Assembly: GCA_964215955.1 (NCBI GenBank)
Contig: CAXPDR010000030.1
Span: 69,364-133,363 of the forward strand
DNA from: GCA-2706205 sp964215955
GTDB taxonomy: Bacteria > Bdellovibrionota > Bacteriovoracia > Bacteriovoracales > Bacteriovoracaceae
Direction: 5' to 3'
DNA: 64,000 nucleotides
The notes beneath the pieces were generated by a model. The model did no database searches. It was not told the origin of the DNA and was given only the letters and a program-made list of their open reading frames with translations. Shown here in pieces: positions 17,321 through 25,249 of the stretch. Both the position numbers and the translations under genes were made by a program. Every line of letters begins with the position of its first letter. Positions within the stretch are counted from its first letter, which is position 1.

Positions 17321-18394
17321 ATGAGTGAAGTATATAAGAAATTTAGTCCAGAGCTTTATGAAGCCATTTATCGAGTTGATGAAGAACAAGATGGAATGCG
17401 CCTTGATCAGTTTTGTGCAACTTTTTTAGGGAGTTGGTCAAGACAAGCTATAAAGCGTAAAATTAAAGAAGGTGGAATCAAAATCTTTGATCGCCCCTTT
17501 CCTCATAAACCATCAGTAAAAGTTTATTATCAAGAAAAAGTTCAGATCAAAACCTATAAAGGTGATCTAGAAGATGAATACTGGAATGGGGAAAAAATCG
17601 ATCTTCAACTAGAACCAGAAATCATTTTCGAGGATAATGATCTTGTCGTGATTTCAAAGCCCTCTTATATGGCAACCCACCCTACAGGAAAGCACCTTTT
17701 TAATTGTGCTACTGTATTTTTAGAAGATAAATATCAACACACTATGTGCTCTATTCATAGACTAGATCGTGAAACAAGTGGAGTCCTACTTTTAGCCAAA
17801 AATGCCAAAACAGCTCAAGTTTGTACTGATCTTTTTGAAAAAGATCTCGTTTCTAAATGTTATTTTTTCATGGCAAAAAAGGAAAGCGAAGTATCCTTCC
17901 CGATAGAAGCTAACGAAAGATTGGGTACAATTGATGACTACATTCCAAGAAACTATAATCATTGGTTTGATGAAAGCTCTGATCAAGGTAAGCATGCTAA
18001 AACAACTTTTAAACAACTCTATCAAGATGAAAATTATATTTTAGGGCTCGCTTTTCCAAAAACAGGAAGACAACATCAAATTAGATGTCATGCAGCTGCT
18101 CATGGTTTTCCTCTCATTGGAGACAAACTTTATAATGGTGATCCAACAATATTCATGCGCTTTAAAGACCTTGTCCCGACTAAAGAAGATCATGACTTAA
18201 TGATCCTTCCTAGACATGCTCTTCATGCTTTAGCCTTAAAAATCGGCTATCCTTCGAAAGATAATCCAACCCTTTTTAGAGCTCCTCTTCCCCAGGATTT
18301 CTTAAACTGGATTGAAGAAAACTTGCCTCACATAAATTTAAATCTGTTAAACGAAAATATTGATTTTCTTATAAAGGAGAGATTCAATGACTAA
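17321..18394 (+). CDS. RluA-family RNA pseudouridine synthase
   Basis: 357 residues. An S4 RNA-binding domain (RLDQFCATFLGSWSRQAIKRK, about 27-47) precedes the catalytic domain with the signature HRLDRETSGVLLLAKN (Asp at about 149), which is motif II of RluA/RluC/RluD. RHALHAL near the end is motif III-like. It isomerises uridine in rRNA or tRNA; the exact site cannot be told from sequence. It starts 5 bp after prkA without an obvious ribosome-binding site and overlaps the next gene by 8 bp, so it probably depends on coupling in the prkA transcript. Confidence 0.88.
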   Translation: MSEVYKKFSPELYEAIYRVDEEQDGMRLDQFCATFLGSWSRQAIKRKIKEGGIKIFDRPFPHKPSVKVYYQEKVQIKTYKGDLEDEYWNGEKIDLQLEPEIIFEDNDLVVISKPSYMATHPTGKHLFNCATVFLEDKYQHTMCSIHRLDRETSGVLLLAKNAKTAQVCTDLFEKDLVSKCYFFMAKKESEVSFPIEANERLGTIDDYIPRNYNHWFDESSDQGKHAKTTFKQLYQDENYILGLAFPKTGRQHQIRCHAAAHGFPLIGDKLYNGDPTIFMRFKDLVPTKEDHDLMILPRHALHALALKIGYPSKDNPTLFRAPLPQDFLNWIEENLPHINLNLLNENIDFLIKERFND

Positions 18395-19043
18395 AGAAAA
18401 ATATCTTGTAAAAGGTTTATTTACTGGGAAAGAACAAACTCTCCCTAATGGACAAAAAAGTGCTATCAAAAAATCTTTAGTAGATCGTCTTACAATCAAA
18501 AAAGAAAATCTTCCAGAAGATACAGTTGTTGACCAAAAACATCACGGTGGTGATATGCGAGTCATTCATCATTATTCAAAAATTAATTATGATCATTTAA
18601 AAAATACTTTTCCTGAAATTGCTGATCGATTTATCCCAGGAAGTTTTGGTGAAAACCTCTACACAGATGAGCTGACTGAAAAAGATTTATTCATTGGAGA
18701 CATCTATAGTTTAGGAAGCGCCAAAGTTCAGCTAACAGTGGCGAGAAGACCTTGCGCAACTATAAATCAATCCTATGAAGACAAAAGAGTTTTAAAAGAA
18801 GTTATGACAAAAGGTCATGTTGGTTGGTTTTATAGAGTTCTCGAAGAGGGCGAAGTTAAACTTGGTGACTATCTTGAATTAATTGAAAGACCATTTCCAA
18901 ATTTAAAAGTTCTCGATCTTTACTGGCAAGGTTATGGAGCAGGCCCTAAATTTAGTGACCTTGAACTACTAAGAAATTGCCTTGATACAGGACTTATGGA
19001 TAAAGGCTGGAAGCCAAAACTAGAAAAAGCCCTAAACGCTTAA
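18387..19043 (+). CDS. MOSC domain-containing protein (YiiM-like)
   Basis: 218 residues. The MOSC fold (about 30-165) shows KHHGGDMRVIHHY, GSFGENLYT, GDIYSLGSAKVQLTVARRPCATI with the conserved Cys, and a C-terminal triple-helix region. YiiM-like proteins bind molybdenum cofactor and confer resistance to N-hydroxylated bases, but this is not established for this protein. Ribosome-binding site AAGGAGAG precedes the ATG inside the end of the RluA-type gene. Confidence 0.85.
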   Translation: MTKEKYLVKGLFTGKEQTLPNGQKSAIKKSLVDRLTIKKENLPEDTVVDQKHHGGDMRVIHHYSKINYDHLKNTFPEIADRFIPGSFGENLYTDELTEKDLFIGDIYSLGSAKVQLTVARRPCATINQSYEDKRVLKEVMTKGHVGWFYRVLEEGEVKLGDYLELIERPFPNLKVLDLYWQGYGAGPKFSDLELLRNCLDTGLMDKGWKPKLEKALNA

Positions 19044-19118
19044 AAAAATCAAACACTTAAAGTAAAGCACTCAAGAATTTTTCACTTTTTTCCGACAAGA
19101 AGTTGTTAAGGAGAATTT

Positions 19119-19949
19119 ATGAAAGTTGCTATCATTTTTGCACTTACATCCCTAAATGTTTTTGGTTATACCAATTTAAGCTGTAAAGATGCTTATGAAA
19201 AACTTTGCTCTAAAAGTAAAAAAGCCATCTGTGAAAAAATGAAATTTGAAGGCGATTATATTAGCTGGAATGAAGAACTCGTAGAAAATTTAAAAAAACG
19301 AAGAGAAGAAATTTTAAAAGCTTCTAAAAAGTATAATGTTTCTGCCAGAACAATTGTTTCAAGTATATTGGCCACTAATCTTGAAATAGAAGGTGATGAA
19401 GTTTTTGGTAGTGGCATTCATAAATGGTTAGTAGTAAATCAGTGGGATGAAAATTCTGATAAAAGAAAACCTTTAAAGCTTGGAATTGGAAAAACAAGTG
19501 AAACAGACCTCCTTAATATTCAGGAAGTTTTTTTGAGCCACAACCCACAAAGCTCTGCCAAAACGAAGCAGGAAATTGTTAAAGATCTGTATAACAATGA
19601 GAGCGATATTGAATACGCAACGGCCCTACTAAGAAGAAATATTGATATCTTTCGAAAAGAGGGAATTGATATCTCCAAAAAACCTGAAGTCATTGTAACA
19701 ACTCATGGAATAAATAATTTAATAAATGCTGCAAAAAGAAGAGCGGCAAAGGGCGGAGAACCGGGAATAAATGGCTGGGGTGTGAGTGTTATTTGCAATA
19801 AGCACTTAGTGGATGAAATCCTTGGCGAAATGCCTAAAGATAAGAACATGACCCAAATGGGAAAAATGGAGAATGGAAAGAGTTATGACCCAGGTATGAA
19901 TATGGATGTAATGATACCACCGACTCCAACAGGTGCAACTGAACAATAA
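19119..19949 (+). CDS. exported protein, possibly with a lysozyme-like/DUF1402-like domain
   Basis: 276 residues with a signal peptide (MKVAIIFALTSLNVFG). ATG 19119 follows AAGGAG. The body contains ILKASKKYNVSARTIVSSIL, then LGIGKTSETDLLNIQ. That order resembles the helix carrying a catalytic Glu and the later GIGq motif of transglycosylase-like proteins, although the Glu is not at the usual place (ATNLEIEG). The tail is Met/Pro-rich and looks disordered (from about residue 240). A periplasmic wall-acting role is possible but unproven. Confidence 0.6.
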   Translation: MKVAIIFALTSLNVFGYTNLSCKDAYEKLCSKSKKAICEKMKFEGDYISWNEELVENLKKRREEILKASKKYNVSARTIVSSILATNLEIEGDEVFGSGIHKWLVVNQWDENSDKRKPLKLGIGKTSETDLLNIQEVFLSHNPQSSAKTKQEIVKDLYNNESDIEYATALLRRNIDIFRKEGIDISKKPEVIVTTHGINNLINAAKRRAAKGGEPGINGWGVSVICNKHLVDEILGEMPKDKNMTQMGKMENGKSYDPGMNMDVMIPPTPTGATEQ

Positions 19950-19970
19950 AAAAAGCCCTCTTGCGAGGGC
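19948..19970 (-). terminator. intrinsic terminator for minus-strand operon
   Basis: 6-bp stem GCCCTC / GAGGGC (19955-19960 and 19965-19970) with a 4-nt loop. On the minus strand it is followed by a run of seven T, so it mainly ends the 21.8-20.0 kb genes and also separates the convergent neighbour. Confidence 0.8.
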
Positions 19971-19976
19971 CATATA

Positions 19977-21020
19977 TTAAAATTTATAGGCTAATAAAAA
20001 GCTATAGGTGTTTGAGGACTCATCTTCATCCTCATCATTATCTTTGGCGTCTTTTTCACTTGAATCAACAGTATAAGCAAATTGACCTTCAAATTGATCT
20101 TTTAAATACCTAAATCTTAAGCCCTTAGAGTTTCCTGTAGTTTCATGGTTATTATCAGAAGTATTATTATCAGTATACTCTGATGAAGTTCCTTCAACTG
20201 ACCCAGCAACAAAAAGATGTTCGCTAATTTCATATTCAAGCTCTAACTCAACAACGCTGGTAGATTCTTCAGTATCAACATTTAAATCACTATAGTCAGA
20301 TGCCTCAGCTGTTGTAGTATATCTCCCAGAAAATTCAAGTTTCTCATTAATTCTATATACACCAGAAAAAACCAAGCTTGCCTCTGAATCTCTATAAACA
20401 CCTTTTGTCTTATTAGAGTCCCCTGGAGCTACAGTTAAAACACCTTCAAAATCAAAGTCTTTAGTAAGCATCCCAAAACCACCATGAAGAGTTTTCTTAT
20501 CATCTAATTCTGTATCATAAGCATAAGTTCGTTTTGAAACTCCAGCACCTAGGAACATATTTTTTTGAATTTTAAACACACCATCTAAGGCAATTTTTGT
20601 TTGATCGAGTAGTCCATCTTCAACATCCCAAATTTGAACACTCGCACCAATCGCTATTTTTTCATTCGGCATAATGGCAGCACCTAAATGGTAAAGATTT
20701 AAAGAATTACCAATATTCTCTACTTCTTCATCATAAGAATTCTTTGAAATAAGACCTTCTAAAGTTATCTTATCCATATGAGTTCGGCCCATCAATGAAT
20801 CACCTGTTAATGTTTGATCTTCATCATCTGATCCATCATTTTTTTCAGTTGTTGAGTTATTTACAGCTCTAGATAAGGCTCCAAATTTAATTTTTCTGAA
20901 ACTACTAGCTGAAGTTGTATCATTAAAATGAATTTCATTATCTCTCGTATCAGGAATAATATATCCAGCATAACTTCCCATCGAACTTGTTAACAAAACT
21001 ACGCTTAAAAGTTTTTTCAT
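19977..21020 (-). CDS. outer-membrane beta-barrel-like protein
   Basis: 347 residues from ATG 21020 (AGGAG upstream; the longer reading is not needed). Signal peptide MKKLLSVVLLTSSMGSYA. The rest alternates hydrophobic and polar residues in many strands separated by Asp/Glu/Asn/Ser-rich loops (for example SDDEDQTL, KDAKDNDEDEDESS) and ends with FLLAYKF, a terminal aromatic as in outer-membrane barrels. About 12-16 strands would fit. It lies 10 bp after a HAD phosphatase gene. No specific porin family recognised. Confidence 0.7.
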   Translation of the reverse strand: MKKLLSVVLLTSSMGSYAGYIIPDTRDNEIHFNDTTSASSFRKIKFGALSRAVNNSTTEKNDGSDDEDQTLTGDSLMGRTHMDKITLEGLISKNSYDEEVENIGNSLNLYHLGAAIMPNEKIAIGASVQIWDVEDGLLDQTKIALDGVFKIQKNMFLGAGVSKRTYAYDTELDDKKTLHGGFGMLTKDFDFEGVLTVAPGDSNKTKGVYRDSEASLVFSGVYRINEKLEFSGRYTTTAEASDYSDLNVDTEESTSVVELELEYEISEHLFVAGSVEGTSSEYTDNNTSDNNHETTGNSKGLRFRYLKDQFEGQFAYTVDSSEKDAKDNDEDEDESSNTYSFLLAYKF

Positions 21021-21030
21021 TTCTTCTCCT

Positions 21031-21765
21031 TTAAAAATTCTCACTTCCACTAAAAACTTCTCTTAAATGATTATGCACACCCATTGCTCCAGAGTTTTCC
21101 TTTCCTTCTAGAACAACACTTGGTTTATATTCTAATTGGTCTAAAATATTGATGATATTACTCACCCCTACAGTATTTGGAAAAAATTCAAACATTGATT
21201 CATCATTGGCCGCATCACCATAAAATAAACACTCATCTCTTTGAATATGGGGAACATATTTATCTAGATAATGATTTACACCATTTGCCTTAGATACATT
21301 TCCTACCCAAAAATTTATATGCACATTTGATTTTGAAAAGTTCACATTATTTTGATGCAAAAAAAGCTCAACTGCTTCAACATCTTCTTTTTCCATCTCA
21401 GCAAACTCAATGGCACGGTCTGTTCTTCTTCCAAATGAGTCTGCACTTAAAATACATTTTGGAAATTTATTTTTTATTTCCTCAGTAATGTCTGCAAGAC
21501 GTTTAATTTCATCATCTGAAATTAAATTCTCCTCACTTATTACGCCTTCAACATTTTTAGAGATGATAACACCACCACCTTCCATGATGACATGCTTAAG
21601 AGGAAAATGAGTTAAAAAGAAATGCCCCCATGAAAGCGACCTTCCAGAAACGATAACTAAATCAGATCCGTGCTTTTCAATGAGGTTTAAAATATCAAAA
21701 AAAACGGGACCCAATTTACCGTTATTTGTAAGGGTCCCGTCAAAATCAGAAAAAATTATCTTCAT
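21031..21765 (-). CDS. HAD-superfamily hydrolase (sugar-phosphatase-like)
   Basis: 244 residues. Motif I is DFDGTLT (7-13, catalytic Asp), motif II is VIVSGRS, and motif IV is FYGDAANDESMF (about 196-207). The cap insert between II and IV fits the type IIB (Cof/MPGP/trehalose-phosphatase) group. Substrate cannot be told. It sits between two envelope-protein genes with 3- and 10-bp gaps, so it is co-transcribed with them. Confidence 0.82.
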   Translation of the reverse strand: MKIIFSDFDGTLTNNGKLGPVFFDILNLIEKHGSDLVIVSGRSLSWGHFFLTHFPLKHVIMEGGGVIISKNVEGVISEENLISDDEIKRLADITEEIKNKFPKCILSADSFGRRTDRAIEFAEMEKEDVEAVELFLHQNNVNFSKSNVHINFWVGNVSKANGVNHYLDKYVPHIQRDECLFYGDAANDESMFEFFPNTVGVSNIINILDQLEYKPSVVLEGKENSGAMGVHNHLREVFSGSENF

Positions 21766-21768
21766 ATA

Positions 21769-22377
21769 TTATTCGATTGGTAAAGATACTCCCATCACTA
21801 AAGATGAGTAAGAGTTTCTAAGTGACATATTCGCTTCAATATTTCCAACAAGATTATTAATACCTTCGATTGGAAGTCTTCCAGTCATACCAAAAGCTAA
21901 AGCAGTTGATGTCTCATATTCTTTTTCACTCTCATTAAGAGAAACTTTCATAGGAAGTGCAACAAATGGGAAAGCTTCTTTTCCCCACATAACAAAACCT
22001 TTAGAAATTGTTGGTGCTGCACCAAAAGAGTTGATTCTATCACCATCAATATTTTCTGTTTCTAATGTTCCCTTAATAGAAAACTTTGGTTGTCTTCCAT
22101 AATCTGGAATGATTTGCATATCTGCACCAGCGAAAAATCTTGATTCTCTTTCACCATCAGTAAAACCGAAACCTGCATCAACATTCAATGTATCTGATAC
22201 CCTGTTATTATATTTTGCAGTTATCCCCATTCCGGAACCAGCATTGTGGTAATTATTGTATTCAGTAGTAAAAATGTGTTTTTTCATTAGAAATGGATGA
22301 TTTGATACACCAACAACTGTCGCCATAGCACCAGTTGAAATGAATGAAGCAACTAATCCAGTTAATAATTTTTTCAT
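21769..22377 (-). CDS. small outer-membrane-like protein
   Basis: 202 residues with signal peptide (MKKLLTGLVASFISTGAMA). The body is beta-rich with alternating patterns (VSDTLNVDAGFGFTDG, GKEAFPFVALPMKVSLN) and ends YSSLVMGVSLPIE. That suggests an 8-stranded barrel or a periplasmic beta-sandwich. A sigma-70-type promoter lies upstream at 22432-22460. Function unknown. Confidence 0.65.
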   Translation of the reverse strand: MKKLLTGLVASFISTGAMATVVGVSNHPFLMKKHIFTTEYNNYHNAGSGMGITAKYNNRVSDTLNVDAGFGFTDGERESRFFAGADMQIIPDYGRQPKFSIKGTLETENIDGDRINSFGAAPTISKGFVMWGKEAFPFVALPMKVSLNESEKEYETSTALAFGMTGRLPIEGINNLVGNIEANMSLRNSYSSLVMGVSLPIE

Positions 22378-22431
22378 AAATCCCTCACGAAGTAATATTA
22401 TATAATTTCATATTAAAATAGTTCTATAAAA

Positions 22432-22460
22432 AGTCTAAAGCTTAAAATGCAACTCGTCAA
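22432..22460 (-). promoter_or_regulatory. sigma-70-type promoter for the 22.4-20.0 kb operon
   Basis: On the minus strand TTGACG (22460-22455), 17 bp, TAGACT (22437-22432), about 50 nt before the ATG at 22377. Confidence 0.45.
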
Positions 22461-22489
22461 AGAAAAGAGTCAAAAGACGCCCTGCACAA

Positions 22490-23185
22490 CTAAAAGCGAT
22501 ATCCGAATTCAAAATGGGCCAATGACACTGTTGGAATACTTGATACACCATCAATTAATTCTTCGATATCATCTTTATCGGAACTACTAGCATCGCTATC
22601 CAAAATATCTGAATCTTCACCAAGCTTTGTAAGTGGCCAGAAGACTTTAAACCAATCAGCATTAAGCTCCCATCCTCCCCATCTCCATTTATTTCCGACA
22701 CCCCAAAGAACACCGGCAGTCTCTATTTCAACGAGATTAAAACTAGCTCCAACTAACTCTGTATAGTCGTTTCCAAGTTTTGCACTAAACTTATTATAGA
22801 AAACTCCATACTGAAAATTAAATGATCCCCCCCAGGTATGGGACCTTGTAGAGAGATGCATTCTCGTATCTGTTATTTTTCCAAGGTCATCAATTAGAAC
22901 ATCCAATGAATAGCTCGCATTTTGATATGCGAATTCCCAAGTTCTTTCTTTATTACCGTAAGAAACTGTTGCACCTAGCTTCCCAGGGAGCCAAGTATCT
23001 AAATAGGCAAAAGTTCCAAGTAGTGCCCATCGTTTTTGCATTTCTGGAGGTATGATTTCAGCTGTCTTTTCAATAGCTTCGGTGGCTTCCACTTCCTTTT
23101 TAGCTGTCTTTTCAACTAAAACCTCATCCTCTGCCCTCAATACAGCACTACTTATAAATACTAAAATGATTAAAAAGACCCTCAT
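22490..23185 (-). CDS. exported envelope protein
   Basis: 231 residues; signal peptide MRVFLIILVFISSAVLRA, then a Glu/Lys-rich linker (residues 20-50) and a beta-rich Trp/Tyr-containing body (WALLGTFAYLDTWLPG, RWGGWELNADWFKVFWPL) ending HFEFGYRF. The terminal aromatic and strand pattern fit an outer-membrane barrel of about 8 strands. No family recognised. It is transcribed away from the tRNA-His gene. Confidence 0.6.
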   Translation of the reverse strand: MRVFLIILVFISSAVLRAEDEVLVEKTAKKEVEATEAIEKTAEIIPPEMQKRWALLGTFAYLDTWLPGKLGATVSYGNKERTWEFAYQNASYSLDVLIDDLGKITDTRMHLSTRSHTWGGSFNFQYGVFYNKFSAKLGNDYTELVGASFNLVEIETAGVLWGVGNKWRWGGWELNADWFKVFWPLTKLGEDSDILDSDASSSDKDDIEELIDGVSSIPTVSLAHFEFGYRF

Positions 23186-23252
23186 ATTCCCTCCAAATTG
23201 AATAAAGAAGTCTTTATGATTTAATTAATTTTACAAGAATGCAACTTTCATA

Positions 23253-23281
23253 TTGCGCATTTAGCTCGTTTTATATATAAA
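23253..23281 (+). promoter_or_regulatory. promoter for tRNA-His
   Basis: TTGCGC (23253-23258), 17-bp spacer, TATAAA (23276-23281), about 18 bp before the mature 5' end. Confidence 0.6.
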
Positions 23282-23299
23282 TACTCCTACGTTTTTATG

Positions 23300-23375
23300 G
23301 TGACTGTAGTTCAGTTGGTAGAGCAGCGGATTGTGATTCCGTTTGTCGTGGGTTCGAGCCCCATCAGTCACCCCA
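23300..23375 (+). tRNA. tRNA-His (anticodon GTG)
   Basis: A complete cloverleaf is readable. The acceptor stem is GTGACTG / CAGTCAC. The T arm carries GGGTTCGAGCCCC, and the anticodon loop TTGTGAT gives GTG. The discriminator base is C73 and CCA is encoded (23373-23375). A G at 23299 supplies the G-1 that pairs with C73, the identity mark of histidine tRNA. Confidence 0.96.
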
Positions 23376-23381
23376 TTTTTA

Positions 23382-23415
23382 AAAAGCCCTTTTCTTATGA
23401 TTAGGGCTTTTTTTT
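23382..23415 (+). terminator. intrinsic terminator after tRNA-His
   Basis: AAAAGCCCT (23382-23390) pairs with AGGGCTTTT (23403-23411), and T residues continue past the stem. Confidence 0.85.
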
Positions 23416-23550
23416 GCCCAAAATTTAACTCCCTCAAAACTAAACCAAAACAACATAAGAAAGCTTAATTAGCTTTTCCAATTTTCGAATGGTAGAAATA
23501 AAACCAATTTGAATTATATTGGTACTTTTAACCATCTCTAAGGAGACGAA

Positions 23551-23877
23551 ATGAAGAAACTATTTACGGCATTTTTATTAGTCAGCTCACTGTCTTTTGC
23601 TTATGGAAGTAACTACTCTGAAACTAGTGATGAATTATGTGATTTTTTGCATGAGGAATATGGCTTTCATGAGATGACACTTTATTGTGCGGCCATATAT
23701 GGTCAGAGAGTATATACTGTTAACAAAAATCGATTTTGCCATAAAATGATCCAAAACGAAGTTTTATCAATTCCAGAATGTTTTGATTTAATGGGAGATA
23801 AAAAAATAAGAGACATCAAATTTAAACGTTGTCTAAAAATGACGTCTAAGAGAAGAGTCTTAGCCTGTCTAAAGTAA
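23551..23877 (+). CDS. small Cys-containing exported protein
   Basis: 108 residues; ATG 23551 follows AAGGAGACGA. Signal peptide MKKLFTAFLLVSSLSFAYG. The mature part (about 89 residues) has six cysteines spaced C-x14-C-x16-C-x13-C-x16-C-x12-C, echoing the regular Cys spacing of the protein at 7025. Probably a disulfide-bonded periplasmic or secreted protein; function unknown. Confidence 0.72.
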   Translation: MKKLFTAFLLVSSLSFAYGSNYSETSDELCDFLHEEYGFHEMTLYCAAIYGQRVYTVNKNRFCHKMIQNEVLSIPECFDLMGDKKIRDIKFKRCLKMTSKRRVLACLK

Positions 23878-23911
23878 ATTTCTTAACTAACAATCACAAA
23901 TGGAGAATCTT

Positions 23912-24340
23912 ATGAAAAAATGTTTATATATTTTTTGTTTTTTAATTATTGGACAAGTATCCGCTTCTGCGCCAAAAGAAATTACAGTACAAGAAAGTTT
24001 AAGTTCTAAAATAAGTTTTACATTACCTGAAATTACATTTCCTGCGAGTTGTAAAACGGAAAGGGAGAGATGTAGCTTTAATCCAACTTCAGACAGCCCT
24101 ATTCAGATTGGTAATTCCACATATCGTATAAAAACTATTGTGACCAAGGGATATGAGTATGGAATGAATTGGGACCTCGTACGAAACGAAAAAAGAACCG
24201 TTTCAATTTTCATGCAAGAAATCGAAACAAATCAAAACTATACGATTTGGATTAACTGGAGTGATATCGCTCCTTGCTTAATTGGAAAATCCAATAGCAG
24301 AGATTCCAAACATAAATGTTTTGTTAGTAGAAAGTACTAA
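23912..24340 (+). CDS. exported protein of unknown function
   Basis: 142 residues from ATG 23912 (GGAG 6-9 nt upstream); a start four codons earlier overlaps that site. Signal peptide MKKCLYIFCFLIIGQVSA. Four cysteines in the mature part (SCKTERERC and two near the end) could form two disulfides. Beta-rich. It follows the small Cys protein by 34 bp, so probably the same transcript. Confidence 0.65.
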   Translation: MKKCLYIFCFLIIGQVSASAPKEITVQESLSSKISFTLPEITFPASCKTERERCSFNPTSDSPIQIGNSTYRIKTIVTKGYEYGMNWDLVRNEKRTVSIFMQEIETNQNYTIWINWSDIAPCLIGKSNSRDSKHKCFVSRKY

Positions 24341-24393
24341 CAATTTAGTTTTTTCTTATTTTTTAGCTACATTTTAATTTACTTAGAAAGATT

Positions 24394-24708
24394 ATGAAGA
24401 AAAATACCATAAACACAAAAAATGAATTAATAAGAATAAAAAAATTGAGAAACTCGTTTTTTTTAAATTTGCTGTTATTTGCAGCTATTATAATTTTTAA
24501 TTTTCTGGGGATAAAATACTTTCGTCCACTAATATTAATTACATTTCCTGCTTTTTTTTACGTATTTTACAAAGCTTTAAAACAACTTAATGTCCTTTCA
24601 GAAGTAATTTGTCCTGAATGCAACGAAAGTTTTGGACTAGTTGAAAGAGGAAAAGTCTATTTTATAAATAATTGTCAAAACTGTGAATTATCTTTAAACA
24701 AAAATTAA
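24394..24708 (+). CDS. small membrane protein with zinc-ribbon-like C-terminus
   Basis: 104 residues. Two adjacent transmembrane segments (FFLNLLLFAAIIIFNFLGI, about 22-40, and PLILITFPAFFYVFYKAL, about 44-61) are followed by a short cytoplasmic tail with CPECNESF ... NNCQNCELS, a CxxC-x(18)-CxxC zinc-ribbon arrangement. No ribosome-binding site of note. Unknown role; zinc-ribbon membrane proteins of this kind are often regulators or assembly factors. Confidence 0.65.
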   Translation: MKKNTINTKNELIRIKKLRNSFFLNLLLFAAIIIFNFLGIKYFRPLILITFPAFFYVFYKALKQLNVLSEVICPECNESFGLVERGKVYFINNCQNCELSLNKN

Positions 24709-24725
24709 AAACATTGAAGGATAAA

Positions 24726-25100
24726 ATGAGTTTAAACGCTATTGGAATTGCCTGTAAAAATATTGAGAAGTCGATACAGTTTTATGAAAACTTTGGGATG
24801 ACTTTTAAAAAATTTGGTGAAGATCATTTTGAGGCTTCAACTAATACTGGGCTTCGAATAATGCTTGATTCATATGAACTTATGAGAAAAATTAATCCAA
24901 ATTGGATTGAGCCAAAAAACTCCGGAATAACTCTATGCTTTTTACAAGAATCACCGGCCAAAGTTGATGAACTATTCCAGGCCTTAACCCACCAAGGTTT
25001 TAGAAGTGAAAAGGAGCCTTGGGATGCTTTTTGGGGTCAAAGATACTCAAGCGTTAAAGATCCTGATGGTAATCAAGTTGATATTTTTGCGACTTTATAA
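24726..25100 (+). CDS. VOC-family (glyoxalase/bleomycin-resistance-like) protein
   Basis: 124 residues from ATG 24726 (GAAGGA just upstream; the TTG at 24714 overlaps it). Two beta-alpha-beta-beta-beta halves: AIGIACKNIEKSIQFYENFGM at the start and SVKDPDGNQVDIFA at the end, the usual VOC closing motif. Metal residues are not clearly conserved. Substrate unknown. Confidence 0.82.
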   Translation: MSLNAIGIACKNIEKSIQFYENFGMTFKKFGEDHFEASTNTGLRIMLDSYELMRKINPNWIEPKNSGITLCFLQESPAKVDELFQALTHQGFRSEKEPWDAFWGQRYSSVKDPDGNQVDIFATL

Positions 25101-25117
25101 AACACACTTAATCATTT

Positions 25118-25159
25118 AAGGGTCAAAATGCTTCGCAATTCAGATACATTTTGAACCTT
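25118..25159. repeat. 13-bp inverted repeat, candidate activator-binding site
   Basis: AAGGGTCAAAATG (25118-25130) and CATTTTGAACCTT (25147-25159) pair with one mismatch around 16 nt. The centre is about 85 bp before the start predicted from the sigma-54 promoter at 25197, a usual enhancer distance. It could alternatively be a hairpin at the end of the VOC gene, but no T-run follows. Confidence 0.45.
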
Positions 25160-25196
25160 TCCATGCGTCAAGTCCTTGAATAACAATTTATTTTTT

Positions 25197-25212
25197 TGGC
25201 ATTAAAATTGCG
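25197..25212 (+). promoter_or_regulatory. sigma-54 (-24/-12) promoter for Cys-repeat protein
   Basis: TGGCATT-AAAA-TTGC with GG (25198) 12 bp before GC (25210), preceded by a T-run as at 3891. The start would be near 25223, leaving a 27-nt leader with ribosome-binding site GAGGG before the ATG at 25250. Confidence 0.65.
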
Positions 25213-25249
25213 AATTGTTTCCTTAAACAAATACACAACGAGGGAAAAA

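Noticed and set aside
23401..23420. GGGC-T8-GC resembling a sigma-54 site
   Set aside because: Spacing is one base short and the sequence is the 3' arm and T-run of the tRNA terminator.
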